Assembly: GCA_025655595.1 (NCBI GenBank)
Contig: JAHXIO010000001.1
Location: forward strand, 248,001 to 312,000
DNA length: 64,000 nucleotides
Origin: Candidatus Thiodiazotropha sp. (ex Monitilora ramsayi)
GTDB lineage: Bacteria > Pseudomonadota > Gammaproteobacteria > Chromatiales > Chromatiaceae
Reading direction: 5' to 3'
Positions 45,972-56,000 of the stretch are shown one piece after another. The notes below the pieces were generated by a model, which was given only the letters and a program-made list of their open reading frames with translations, was not told the DNA's origin and searched no databases. The position numbers and the translations under genes are program-made. The number at the start of each line of letters is the position of its first letter. Position 1 is the stretch's first letter.

Positions 45972-48458
45972 TCAGGGTATCTTCCCCACTACTCTCCAGA
46001 CGCCGTAGGCCTTTCTGTCCGAAGGCTTCCAGCGGCCCGACTCCAGCTCGCATTCTGACGAGAGGGGAAATCTCACCGTTCCCTCCCTCCTGGTGTCATT
46101 CCAGGTGCCTTCCAGGTTCCGCCCGCTCTCGTCGAGAGCCAGCCTGGCCTTCTTCTTGCAGCGCCCGCCGTAGCAGCAGGCGAGGCCGCCCTCCGACACC
46201 TCACAGACCATCTGGCCGTATCCCGTGCGGTAGCTGCCGGCGATCTCTTCGACCGTGCAGCGCTCACTCGCCGGTGCCGACCGGGCGTTCGCGCTCTCTT
46301 CCTGAGTTTCAGCGCCACCGCGTGTCGCATCCCGCGCCTGCAGACGCTGTGCCTGGGCCAGCTTGCGCTGGACTATGGCCTCGCGCTGCTGTTCATCGAT
46401 TGCCGCCCGATGTTGCTGTGCGTGCACTTTGGGGGAAACCGGCTCGGGCTCAGATGGCAGGTCGCGTGTGCGCATGAGCCGGGCGTGCGCGCCATGCGAG
46501 GACCGGCCGACAAGCATCTGCGGTTTTTTCTGTCCATCAACCGGGTTGCCGGTCACGATGAAGGCCAGCGGTCCCATGTTGATGCCCTCGCGGGACGACC
46601 AGCTGACGAACAGCACGTTGTCCCGGTGCCGTGCCGTATTGCTGAACCGAACGTTAGCGTCGCTTACGCAATCGAAGTGGAACGACGGCGGCTGATGGCG
46701 CTTGTATGTGGTGATGGTGCACTGCCCCGATTCCTTCTCATCGTTGGCGGTGCCTTCGTAGCTGTAGACGCCCTCGACCGGGAACGTGCTCAACGGCGTC
46801 AGTTCACTCGTTCGCACCAGACGTCCGGAAATCGAATCGTCGCGATCCCCGTTTGCCACCAGGGCGTTGTGGTCACCGTTTCCCTCCAGGGTGTTGGGAT
46901 CGGCTTCGTCCGCCAGGTAATGGATAAAGTGCGGCTTGCCGCTGATCTGCCAGCGGATCTGCAGCCAGCCGCTGTGAGGATACCGAACACGCTGCAGGGT
47001 CTCACCGCCGGGATGCTGGCAGTGGAGCAGGAACTGGTGCTTCTCCATCATCCCAGTCGGATGCATGGTGCACCGGCCTTCAATGGTTTCGCCGTCGAGG
47101 GTTGTCTGGAACACATAGACGCCCTCGAACGGAAAAGCTTTGGTTGCTGCCTTGCGCCGTTCCAGGATCTCGTACACTTCCGCGCTCCTTCGGTTTTGGT
47201 TGATCAGCCACTGTGGCTTGGGCAGAGCGATGTGCGCCGCGATCTGTGGCGTTTCGGCGCGCACTTTCGACACCGTGGCCTGCCACTGTGTCTGGATCTG
47301 CTCGGCCTCGCGCTGGGTCGCCGGGCATTCCGTCCGCGGCGGTCCGGCGACCACCAGGGCGGGATGGTTCTCGGCCCGTGATAGCAGATGCTTCGGTTCG
47401 GCCTCCGCGGGCGGAGGTCGATACCAGAACTTGTAGGCTTCGAGATACAGTGGCATGTTGCGGTCCGCCCGCGAGTACTGGCAGAAGAGCACGAGCGGCC
47501 GGACCTGCAAGCTCAGGGTGTAGAAGTCATAGCAGATGCGGTGTTCGATTTCGTTCGTCGGCTGGTCCACGCCTTGGCAGTGGTTGTTCGGAACGACTGT
47601 GCCGTGATGAAACGGCCGGACCACCATCACGCTGAGCAGTTCGGGCCGCTGCTTGCGCATGGAGAAACGGACCTCGTGCGGCTTTTCATCCTTCTTTAGT
47701 TTTTCCAGCACAATTTCCGAGGGGACCATCGGCATGAAGTCGTCGGGGACGTCGCCGTAATAGACCTCGTGGGCGTACTCCAGGTACTCGGGGATAATGG
47801 CGCCCGCCACGCGCTTCTTCTGCAGCTCGGCCTCCGCGTGGAATGCCTTGTAGTTCTCGGCCGCGCAATGACGGAACAGCTTGTGCTGGTCGTAACAAAC
47901 ACCGCCCGGCATCTTGGCATTGCCGGTGAAGACGGTATTTCGGCTCGACTTGAAGTGGCGTAGACAGCCGACGTAATCGTCCACCGCCCGGCGGCAGAAC
48001 TCTGGCCGGTCATCGGTCCATGTGGGCCGTGCTACCTCGTGGAGTTTCTTCGCCTCGGCCGCCGACAGTCCCGGCGTCAGAGGCATGTCGATCCCCAGCG
48101 CCTTGGCCACATTTGGCGGCATGCCCACGGCCACGAAAGCCTGGCCAGCAATCTCCTGAAACTTGTTTTCCGTGGTTTTCCAGTAAGTCAGATCCCTCTC
48201 AATCTCAGCCCGCTCGGCGCAACCGCCGCACGCATGGAGCCTGGCCTCGCCCTGGGCGATCTTGTCACGCCACAACCGGCGCTGCGCCTTGTAGTCGCTG
48301 TAATTCTTGGCCGCGCTGCCGACGGCCTTGCCCATGTTATCCCAGAACAGGTATTCCGCGATCACGTCCGCATGCGCCGTACGGACGACCGCGCTATCAC
48401 CAAACGCCGAAAGGAGCGTCATTCCCACAATCAGCAAAGTGAAACGATTCATCGGCAT
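45972..48458 (-). CDS. Large secreted protein with tandem repeat, unknown function
   Basis: About 828 residues from the ATG at 48458 (AGGCAAG upstream); an ATG 27 bp earlier is possible. The signal peptide (MPMNRFTLLIVGMTLLSAFG..., likely cleaved after AHA) leads to a helical, Cys-containing N-terminal half (CGGC pair at about 77-80, others at 155-200). The second half has two ~105-residue repeats at about 442-551 and 559-663, each starting FP(F/V)EGVY, with G-x-C and a second Cys, and ending RLVRTSEL / RLMRTRDL. A Gln/Ala-rich linker follows, then a third, divergent module (IAGSYRTGYGQMVCEV, CCYGGRCKKKARLAL, NLEGTWNDT). No family recognised. Intact reading frame inside a decayed island. Confidence 0.75.
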   Translation of the reverse strand: MPMNRFTLLIVGMTLLSAFGDSAVVRTAHADVIAEYLFWDNMGKAVGSAAKNYSDYKAQRRLWRDKIAQGEARLHACGGCAERAEIERDLTYWKTTENKFQEIAGQAFVAVGMPPNVAKALGIDMPLTPGLSAAEAKKLHEVARPTWTDDRPEFCRRAVDDYVGCLRHFKSSRNTVFTGNAKMPGGVCYDQHKLFRHCAAENYKAFHAEAELQKKRVAGAIIPEYLEYAHEVYYGDVPDDFMPMVPSEIVLEKLKKDEKPHEVRFSMRKQRPELLSVMVVRPFHHGTVVPNNHCQGVDQPTNEIEHRICYDFYTLSLQVRPLVLFCQYSRADRNMPLYLEAYKFWYRPPPAEAEPKHLLSRAENHPALVVAGPPRTECPATQREAEQIQTQWQATVSKVRAETPQIAAHIALPKPQWLINQNRRSAEVYEILERRKAATKAFPFEGVYVFQTTLDGETIEGRCTMHPTGMMEKHQFLLHCQHPGGETLQRVRYPHSGWLQIRWQISGKPHFIHYLADEADPNTLEGNGDHNALVANGDRDDSISGRLVRTSELTPLSTFPVEGVYSYEGTANDEKESGQCTITTYKRHQPPSFHFDCVSDANVRFSNTARHRDNVLFVSWSSREGINMGPLAFIVTGNPVDGQKKPQMLVGRSSHGAHARLMRTRDLPSEPEPVSPKVHAQQHRAAIDEQQREAIVQRKLAQAQRLQARDATRGGAETQEESANARSAPASERCTVEEIAGSYRTGYGQMVCEVSEGGLACCYGGRCKKKARLALDESGRNLEGTWNDTRREGTVRFPLSSECELESGRWKPSDRKAYGVWRVVGKIP

Positions 48459-48485
48459 ACTTGCCTGGTCACGTGTCGCCCCCAT

Positions 48486-49232
48486 GTTCCAAGGTTCTAG
48501 CCCAGATCTTCAGATCTACGCATCAACTGCCATAGGCTATCCAGCCTATTGGATAAGAACGCCCATCATTTGTTTGTATCCTGTGCGTTGGTGAATCTCG
48601 TCATGGCCAAAAAGGTCGGAAATCGAACGATTCTTAATGAAATCTATAGTTGTCAGTGACAATTTCGTCAATTGATCAGACATTCCTTAGTCTATAAAAA
48701 CAATCGCTTACATTTGCATCCAATTCTACGAACCGGGTGGTTGGTAAGTTATTGAAAAGTTTTTAGAGGAGGAAGGTTCGAATCCTTCGGTACGGTCTTG
48801 GCTCAATTGAGTACACCTAAACCCCCGGTGGTCTATTCTCTGCGAATAACTCGTGCGGGAGTTTTGCGTGAATCAGTTGTGCATAACCTGCGAAATTCGC
48901 AACGGGCATTCGGATAAGTCATTTAAAAAATAGAGATCAGAATTTACGCTACCGTACTGAAATTCTCCATGTCGGCAGTTCGCACTGTCCCCACTTCTTC
49001 CGGTGCTTGATCGAGATAGAGACGAACACCTCTGTCAATCAAACTCACCATGACCATCCGGTGACTTGACCGCAATAAATCCCCGGTCAACGCAATTGAA
49101 TTTCCTTACTGGTTCAGTTGGTTAAGCCATCTTTCGTCTCCTATCCTCAATTTAGGCATTGATGCCTGTCGATGGTCTACTCCGCTGCATGGGGAGAGAT
49201 GGATTTTTTGGGTCCGACTCTGGAGAGAGACA
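48486..49232. other. Non-coding spacer in the island with tRNA-like remnants
   Basis: No convincing gene in about 740 bp. It contains a tRNA T-arm-like hairpin GAAGG-TTCGAAT-CCTTC (48772-48788) and a degenerate copy of the tRNA-Phe 3' half (48956-48991), which suggests a former junction between two elements. The rest is AT-rich. A promoter for the following operon must lie near its end. Confidence 0.5.
48956..48991 (+). other. Degenerate internal att copy
   Basis: ACTGAAATTCTCCATGTCGG followed by CAGTTCG and CTGTCCC lines up with the tRNA-Phe anticodon-to-T-arm segment with a few mismatches and a 1-bp gap. It lies between the two halves of the island, as expected for tandem integrations. Confidence 0.65.
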
Positions 49233-50156
49233 GTGTCAAAGAAGAAACGCGATAAAGCTGTTTATCACGCCCACAAGCTGCGCCAGGGCGTCGTCCATTG
49301 TTTTCCTGCAGGCGGTATTCCGAACATGAGCGTGCTGCTCGGAGATCTGGCCCTGGTGCCGAATGCTGACGCCACCTACGAGTACCTGAATCCAGTTCGA
49401 CTGGATACAAAGGCGCCTTCGTTCACGCTTCGTTTTGTCAAGCATGACCGGTTTCCGGATTTCATCAATTGCGACCCGGAGGCGCCCCCTGTACCCGGCG
49501 ATTTTGCAAGTTACCCTGAGGTCAAGTTCGGAATTTCTTCAAAGAAAGAGGAGATCAAACTCGAGGCGGAGCAGCCGGGACGAGAGCCGGACGACTGGGT
49601 GCGCTTCCTTTCGCTCGAGTCGTTAGCGGGTCTACCGGACAAAGTCGAAGTGGAACGTATCCGGCTGAAGTTTCGCACGGGAGACGACGAAGGTGTTTAC
49701 ATCCTACGCGTCGATACCGGTGAACAGCCGGTCGAGCCCTACTACGGAGCCCCCTCACGGCCCTACATTGACTACGTATTCATTTACTGCAAGGAGCAAA
49801 CAACATTCAGCGACGACGATCCCCTCGTCGGCAAACAGATTGCCGACGGTGCGAACCTGTGCCGCAAGAACGGTTGGCTCTGGTTCGTGCATCCGATCTA
49901 TTTTGCAGAGCAATTGATGAACATTCGGCTGCCAAAGAAAGTCAGGGAGGACATCGCTTACTGCGAGGACCTTCCAGATGATCTTCCGGCGTGCGACGAG
50001 GAACTGGTCCGCCTGCAGTGCGGCTATCGTCTCGCCGGTATGGGACGGATCTGTGTGCATGTCGACGTCGATGTCGACGAGTGCATCAAGACAGAAGGCA
50101 TGCAGGTCCAGGTCTCCGATCCGATCGAACTCACCAGGCTGCTGAGGGAGGCGTGA
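49233..50156 (+). CDS. Hypothetical island protein, first of a two-gene operon
   Basis: 307 residues, start GTG 49233 behind GGAGAGAG. No signal peptide or membrane helix; the protein looks soluble and mixed alpha/beta with acidic surface. Visible segments include VVHCFPAGGIPNMSVLLGDL near the N-terminus, KVEVERIRLKFRTGDDEGVY, PYIDYVFIYCKEQTTFSDDD, GWLWFVHPIYFAEQ and the C-terminal HVDVDVDECIKTEGMQVQV. Seven or so scattered Cys, no motif. It ends 2 bp before the next gene, so the two are cotranscribed and probably act together. No family recognised. Confidence 0.7.
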   Translation: MSKKKRDKAVYHAHKLRQGVVHCFPAGGIPNMSVLLGDLALVPNADATYEYLNPVRLDTKAPSFTLRFVKHDRFPDFINCDPEAPPVPGDFASYPEVKFGISSKKEEIKLEAEQPGREPDDWVRFLSLESLAGLPDKVEVERIRLKFRTGDDEGVYILRVDTGEQPVEPYYGAPSRPYIDYVFIYCKEQTTFSDDDPLVGKQIADGANLCRKNGWLWFVHPIYFAEQLMNIRLPKKVREDIAYCEDLPDDLPACDEELVRLQCGYRLAGMGRICVHVDVDVDECIKTEGMQVQVSDPIELTRLLREA

Positions 50157-50158
50157 CA

Positions 50159-51646
50159 ATGAGCTTCACTGACGGACGATTCGATTTTGTCGCGCAAATC
50201 GAGCGCGGCGCCTTGGACGTCATCGCCGACGTGATCATCAAGACGCTGGAGGCACAGGGCAAAACCAAATTCACGCAGAACGTGGGCGGTGGTAGCACCC
50301 AGGGTACTATCGAAGTCGAGCTGACCGACGTTTCGGTACCCGTGATCCGGTCACTGAACATCAACGATCGGTTCAGACCCGGTAACACCCTGGCCACGTT
50401 TCGGGCCGACGCGGAACTGAAGTTCGCCATCACAATTCTAGGATTATCCGGAACGATCACCGAAAACCTGTTCGTCGAGATCAAGGACCTGGCAATCGCT
50501 TTTGAAACGACCCCGGGCGGTCTGCCCGTCGGTGTTGCACTGGGTTTCGCCGACTTCGACATCGACGTGGGCGGATTGACCAACATCCGCGCCATCAATC
50601 AGGTGCTCAACGTCATTGTCGATTTCATCGCGCTGGGTATCAGGACCGCGCTGACACCGCTGCAGCTCGTACCGATCCCCATCGTGCAGTTCGCCGATGC
50701 CTTTGCCCAGTTCGGTCTCCTGTTCCGCCCGCCGTCACCCTTGTTCGGCACGAATCAGAACGGCGACGGATTGTTCCTGGCTGCCGACTTTGAGGCACCG
50801 GACAACAACTCGGACCCGGCCGCACTCACCGACATCATCGGTCCCAACAGTCAACTCAATATTGCAGCCGTAGCCAGCAATCGGCCGATAAATCAGCTGT
50901 TGCCGCAGCTGTTGGCCAGTGCACAACTTACCCAGGTGATCCCGACTGCCGGCGCGAATTTCGTGATCGGCGAGTTGAAGGTGGGCTTCGAAGACCCGGG
51001 ACCGCTGCCTGCGCGCATTCGTGTGGATGCCTTCGCCGCAGCGCGTGTCAAAGTTCGGAAAGGCGGTTTTTTTGGCCGGCTCTTCGGCGGCAGCAAGAAA
51101 GTGACAATTACCGCGCAGGCCGAGGCCGTACTGGACACCGGCATCGTCACCGATCCCAACACCCAGCTCGAAGTGCTGGAATTCCAGTTCGCCGCCACGC
51201 TGCAAGCCCAGGTCGCTATCCAGAGTGTTCTGCTGGCCGTACTCACCGTGCTGTTGGGGCCTTTCCTGCTGGTTTTCCTGACGCTGTTGACCCAGCTGCT
51301 GAATGTTGCCGCGGGTTTTTTCCTTCCGCTCAAGCTGAACTTTGACGTCAACGGTTCGGATCTCGAGATCCAGATCGATCAATTGCGTGCGCAGCTCGGC
51401 ATTGGCAGTACCGGAGCGCTCGGCAGCCTAAACAGCGCGACGATCGCAGTGCGGCTCGATGCGGCCGGTCGGGGTCGGTTTCAACTCGACCATTTCACGC
51501 AGCATCAGATTGCCCAGACCGGCATTCCCCTGATCGTGGGTTATGAAACAGACTCCATCGCCTCTCGTAGTCTGCCCGTACCGCAGCCGCCGAATCAGCG
51601 GGCAAACCCGGGAGAACTGTTCCTCGGCGTCCGCCTGGAGACGTAG
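50159..51646 (+). CDS. Hypothetical island protein, beta-rich, possibly lipid-binding
   Basis: 495 residues from the ATG at 50159 (GGGAGGCG upstream, 2 bp after the previous stop). Long alternating hydrophobic strands (TIEVELTDVSVPVI, ADAELKFAITILGLSGTITENLFVEIKDLAIAF, VGVALGFADFDIDVGG) are joined to amphipathic helices (INQVLNVIVDFIALGIRTALTPLQL). A very hydrophobic stretch follows at about 395-440 (SVLLAVLTVLLGPFLLVFLTLLTQLLNVAAGFFLPLKL). The pattern resembles TULIP-type lipid-binding proteins, but this is a fold guess only. No signal peptide. The gene is intact and GC-rich. Confidence 0.65.
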   Translation: MSFTDGRFDFVAQIERGALDVIADVIIKTLEAQGKTKFTQNVGGGSTQGTIEVELTDVSVPVIRSLNINDRFRPGNTLATFRADAELKFAITILGLSGTITENLFVEIKDLAIAFETTPGGLPVGVALGFADFDIDVGGLTNIRAINQVLNVIVDFIALGIRTALTPLQLVPIPIVQFADAFAQFGLLFRPPSPLFGTNQNGDGLFLAADFEAPDNNSDPAALTDIIGPNSQLNIAAVASNRPINQLLPQLLASAQLTQVIPTAGANFVIGELKVGFEDPGPLPARIRVDAFAAARVKVRKGGFFGRLFGGSKKVTITAQAEAVLDTGIVTDPNTQLEVLEFQFAATLQAQVAIQSVLLAVLTVLLGPFLLVFLTLLTQLLNVAAGFFLPLKLNFDVNGSDLEIQIDQLRAQLGIGSTGALGSLNSATIAVRLDAAGRGRFQLDHFTQHQIAQTGIPLIVGYETDSIASRSLPVPQPPNQRANPGELFLGVRLET

Positions 51647-51735
51647 TGAGCACACAGAGGAAGTGATGCTATAAGCGATCTGCGGATAGGAACAAACCTG
51701 TTACAAATAGTCCTGCGCTGTAGTCCACCGAACCG

Positions 51736-51885
51736 GTCATTCAGGTGCTGGTCAAGGTCGAGGTGGCCGAATGCGAGGTGCGTTCGATCAACGGCCAGAT
51801 GAAAGCGGCCAGTTTCTCCGCCTACCGAGACTGGGGGGCTTCGATTTCCTCAAAGCAGCGTCGATGCGGCCTTGATCCGCGACTA
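51736..51885 (+). pseudogene. IS21-type IstB ATPase remnant
   Basis: A scrap of about 150 bp in changing frames: LVKVEVAECEVRSINGQMKA, then AYRDW, GFDF in a second frame, and SSVDAALIRD in a third. This is the order seen in the N-terminal region of IstB proteins of IS21-family elements. It stops at the right-hand att repeat. Frames are broken, so it is inactive. Confidence 0.55.
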
Positions 51886-51929
51886 AAAATCCCCGCGTCG
51901 GCAGTTCGATTCTGTCCCTGGTCACCATT
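51881..51929 (+). other. attR: direct repeat of tRNA-Phe 3' end
   Basis: A 49-bp sequence equal to 44430-44478 except at three positions. No tRNA 5' half precedes it. With attL it delimits about 7.45 kb of accessory DNA. Confidence 0.85.
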
Positions 51930-51958
51930 CTTTATCTCTTCCTTTGTTTATATCCTGG

Positions 51959-52960
51959 CTATCTGACTGGGATGTAGATTGACGTGATTATCTCGTTGGT
52001 ATGGTTTACCGACGCGGGATCGTTTTCATACACTTCCAGCGATGGGCGCTTGGGCGCCGGCTTGATTTTCTGCATCTGCAGGTGGCTGTAGGCCTGGTAC
52101 CAGGCCAGTTCCAGGAAGTCGTAACTACCCTGTAATGTGGTCTTGAAATAGCGGCCGCCTGGATAGGATTTCACCTCAAACTCTGATGATGCGGTTTCCG
52201 CAGGCACCGGAATCGCCATGTCGCAGTTGAAATGCATATCGCCCAGGTCGACCTTGTGGTAGATGGTGAAAGGATAGCCTGTGGCCGATAGGCCGTTATC
52301 ATCGACATACCGGCCCAGACGGGGAAAGCCATCCATCATGGCCTTTTTCATCTCTTCAAGATGACCTTCGAAATGGATTGCGAGGGCGGTCTGGTCCGAT
52401 ACCTCACTAGTACCTTCAAATGTGATGTGCGGGACTTCGGTGTCTGTTTCCAATTCGCCACGCAACATATAGAGACCTGTGTCGTAGTCTTTGCTGATGT
52501 ACTCAGGCATTTTCTTAGCCATGAACCGGAAAAGAAACGGCATTTTACCGGCCATGTTCCAATGGACCAGGGTTGTACCCTTATCCGTTGCTTCAAATTC
52601 CCACCAAACTTTGCTGACGGACCTGAACGGGCGCTTGAACTCGATCCGCTGCTCAATCATCTCTTCGTTGGTGAATTTTCCATGTGTCAGTTTGCCTGCG
52701 CCAACGATCCTGCCATCCCAGGTATACCAGCCGCCCTCCTTGTTTGGTTTGTCGGAGTAGACGAGCTTTGTTTCGGGTTCGTGCATCAGCCACGGACTCC
52801 AACTGGGCCAACTCCTGAAATCACGAACTTTGTCGAATACGGTTTTCCGGTCGGCGTCAATTTCCAGGGAGCGTTTAACCGTAAAGCCACCATCCAGGGT
52901 TGCGAGATAGATGATAGGGACAGCAAGAATGACGGCAATTACGATAAAAGCTGTGGTCAT
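51959..52960 (-). CDS. SRPBCC-domain protein fused to a GyrI-like domain
   Basis: 333 residues. An N-terminal helix (MTTAFIVIAVILAVPIIYLAT) is followed by a START-like SRPBCC domain (about 25-165: FTVKRSLEIDADRKTVFDKVRDFRSWPSWSPW, TLVHWNMAGKMPFLFRFM). A C-terminal GyrI-like/AraC-effector domain follows (about 180-333: GYPFTIYHKVDLGDMHFNCDMAIPVPAE, SYPGGRYFKTTLQGSYDFL, SLEVYENDPA). Both folds bind small hydrophobic ligands. ATG 52960 follows GGAGGG. Divergent from the Lhr helicase. Substrate unknown. Confidence 0.85.
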   Translation of the reverse strand: MTTAFIVIAVILAVPIIYLATLDGGFTVKRSLEIDADRKTVFDKVRDFRSWPSWSPWLMHEPETKLVYSDKPNKEGGWYTWDGRIVGAGKLTHGKFTNEEMIEQRIEFKRPFRSVSKVWWEFEATDKGTTLVHWNMAGKMPFLFRFMAKKMPEYISKDYDTGLYMLRGELETDTEVPHITFEGTSEVSDQTALAIHFEGHLEEMKKAMMDGFPRLGRYVDDNGLSATGYPFTIYHKVDLGDMHFNCDMAIPVPAETASSEFEVKSYPGGRYFKTTLQGSYDFLELAWYQAYSHLQMQKIKPAPKRPSLEVYENDPASVNHTNEIITSIYIPVR

Positions 52961-53071
52961 GGCTAAGATCCCTCCGCCGGTGGTTATTGATGGACTGTCT
53001 TTGGTAACGAAAACACTTGTGTCGAGTATAGGTATCTGACCGTGGGAAGAAAATGGGACTATCATGTGGGA

Positions 53072-56000
53072 ATGTCATCGTTCCAGTTCCATCCGGCTGT
53101 CACAGCCTGGTTTAATCGCCATTTCGGTGAACCCTCTGACGTCCAGGCCCAGGCCTGGCCGGCGATACAGGCCGGTCGGAATACATTGATTTCGGCCCCG
53201 ACCGGTTCAGGTAAGACCCTGGCCGCTTTCCTGGCGGCGATCGATGGGCTGGTTCACGAAGGGCTGCGTTTTCCGCTGGCGGACGAGACCACTGTGCTTT
53301 ATGTTTCGCCGCTTAAGGCCCTCTCCAACGACATTCATAAAAATCTCGAACTGCCGTTGAACGGTATACGGGATGCGCTTTTGGAAAACGGGTTTCCGGA
53401 CGTGCCAATCCGGGCGATGGTTCGCACCGGCGACACTACGCAGTCGGAACGGGCGATGATGAAGCGCTCGCCGCCACACATCCTGGTGACCACACCGGAG
53501 TCCCTGTACATCCTGCTGACCTCGGATTCGGGGCGTGAAATGCTGGCAACCGTGCGCAGTGTGATTGTCGATGAGATTCATGCGTTGGCCGGCAATAAAC
53601 GTGGCGCTCATCTGACACTGAGCCTTGAGCGATTGAACCAGTTGTGTAAGCAGTCGCCGGTGCGTATTGGCATCTCGGCGACGCAGAAACCGATCGAGGA
53701 GATGTCGCGCTACCTGATCGGTCAGCACGATGACCCGGTACAGCGCGCATGCTCCATTGTCGATACCGGCCATGTCCGCCAGCGTGATCTTGCCATCGAG
53801 ATGACGGGATCCCCCCTTGAGGCCGTAATGGCGAACGAAGCATGGGACGAGATCTATCGTCGACTCGAACAGCTCATCGAGCAGCATCGTACGACGCTGA
53901 TCTTTGTCAATACGAGAAGGCTTGCAGAACGTGCGGCAGCGGCGCTGGCAGAAAGACTGGGCGATGAAGCCGTGACTTCGCACCATGGCAGTCTGGCGAA
54001 AGAGCATCGGCTCGATGCGGAGCAGCGTCTGAAATCGGGATCGCTTCGTGCTCTGGTGGCGACGGCATCCCTCGAACTTGGCATCGATATCGGTGATGTG
54101 GACCTGGTGTGTCAGATGGGGTCGCCGCACAGTATCGCCACCTTCCTGCAGCGGGCGGGGCGCTCGGGACACCATCTGACCGGAACACCCAAAGCAAGAT
54201 TATTTCCCCTCAGCCGTGACGACCTGGTGGAGTCGGTCGCCATGCTCGATGCGATTCGCAGAGATGAGCTCGATCGCATACCGGTTCCCGAGCATCCGCT
54301 GGATGTGCTGTCACAGCAGATCATCGCCGAAGTATCGGGGCGGGAATGGGACGAGAAGGCGCTCTATCGGGTATTTAAATGTGCCCGCCCCTATAACCGC
54401 CTCAAAGAGAGTGATTTTCTCGATGTCGTGAAGATGCTGGCGGACGGTTTTCACACCCGGCGGGGAAGACGCGGCGCTTACCTGCACCGCGACGCAGTGA
54501 ATGGGATGTTACGGCCACGCCGTCATGCGCGACTGACCGCGATTACCAACGGCGGCGCCATCCCCGACCAGTTTGATTATGACGTGATTCTGCAGCCGGA
54601 AGGTCTCTTCGTCGGCAGTCTGAACGAGGATTTTGCCTTTGAAAGCATGCCGGGTGATATCTTCCAGCTCGGTAACTTCTCCTATCGGATGCTGAAGATC
54701 GAGCAGGGCAGAGTGTTTGTGGAGGATGCTCACGGATTGCCGCCTACGATTCCGTTCTGGTTCGGTGAAGCGCCCGGACGTACCGACGAGCTGTCTCATG
54801 CGGTTTCGCGATTGCGCGAGACCATAGATCAACTGCTTGATGAAGGGCAGGATACGGTGCTTCATTACCTGGAACAGGAACTGCGGCTTGATCCTCTGGC
54901 CTCTTCACAGTTGATCGAATATCTGGCGGCCACAAAAGCCTTGTTCGGTGTGATACCAAATCAGAAAAAGATCGTGTTCGAGCGGTTCTTCGATGAGACC
55001 GGTGATATGCACTTCGTGATTCATGCGCCCTTCGGTTCCCGGGTGAACAAGGCTTGGGGTCTGGCGCTGCGCAAGCGGTTCTGCCGCCGCTTCAATTTTG
55101 AACTGCAGGCGGCTGCCAATGAGGACAACCTGATCCTATCGCTTGGTCCTACTCACAGTTTTCCTCTTGAGGAGCCGGCTGGATATCTGAAATCGGCAAC
55201 AGTAGAGCATATCCTGATTCAAGCCTTGCTGGATGCACCCATGTTCCCGACCCGCTGGCGCTGGGTGACCAATATCTCACTGGCGGTTCCCCGGATGCGT
55301 GGCGGCAAGCGGGTACCGGCGCCCTTCCAGCGGAATGATGCGGAAGATCTGGTGGCCCTGGTGTTTCCAGACCAGCTCGCCTGCTTCGAAAATATCCAGG
55401 GAGAACGCGAGGTGCCGGACCACCCGCTGGTAAATCAAGTGCTGTGGGACTGTCTGCATGAACTGATGGATATCGATGGCTTGAATGAAGTGCTGGATGG
55501 TATCGAGAGCCGTCGTATTCAGGTGATCGCGAAAGATGTGCCGACACCATCGCCGATGGCGCTCGAGATTCTGAATGCGAGACCCTACGCTTTTCTTGAC
55601 GATACACCGGCCGAAGAGCGACGAGCGCTTGCGGTACAGCAGAGGCGGCACATGGATCCGCAGACTGCGGCCGACATGGGCAGGTTGAACCCTGATGCGA
55701 TTGAACAGGTGAAAGCGGAGGCCTGGCCACAGCCACGCGATGCAGATGAATTGCACGATGCGTTAGTGATCGCCGGTTTTATCGCGGAAAGTGAAGTTGC
55801 CTCGCAAGATCTCGAGCTCTGGCAGCAGTTCCTTGAGAAATTACAGCAACAGCGGCGCGCAACAAGCCTGTCTTTCTATGGCGAGGTAGTGTGGGTCAGC
55901 GCTGAACGGTTGCAGGCAATACAACTGATCTCTCCCGACTATGAGATGACCCCGACAATTGAGCCGCTACCGACTGAAGAGGCAGGGTCAGTCGAGACAG

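Noticed and set aside
46410-47381. A 323-codon plus-strand frame opposite the large island protein
   Set aside because: The minus-strand frame has a signal peptide and an internal repeat. The plus-strand one has neither and is a GC-rich shadow.
53207-54175. A 322-codon minus-strand frame opposite lhr
   Set aside because: It is antisense to the helicase core motifs and has no similarity of its own.
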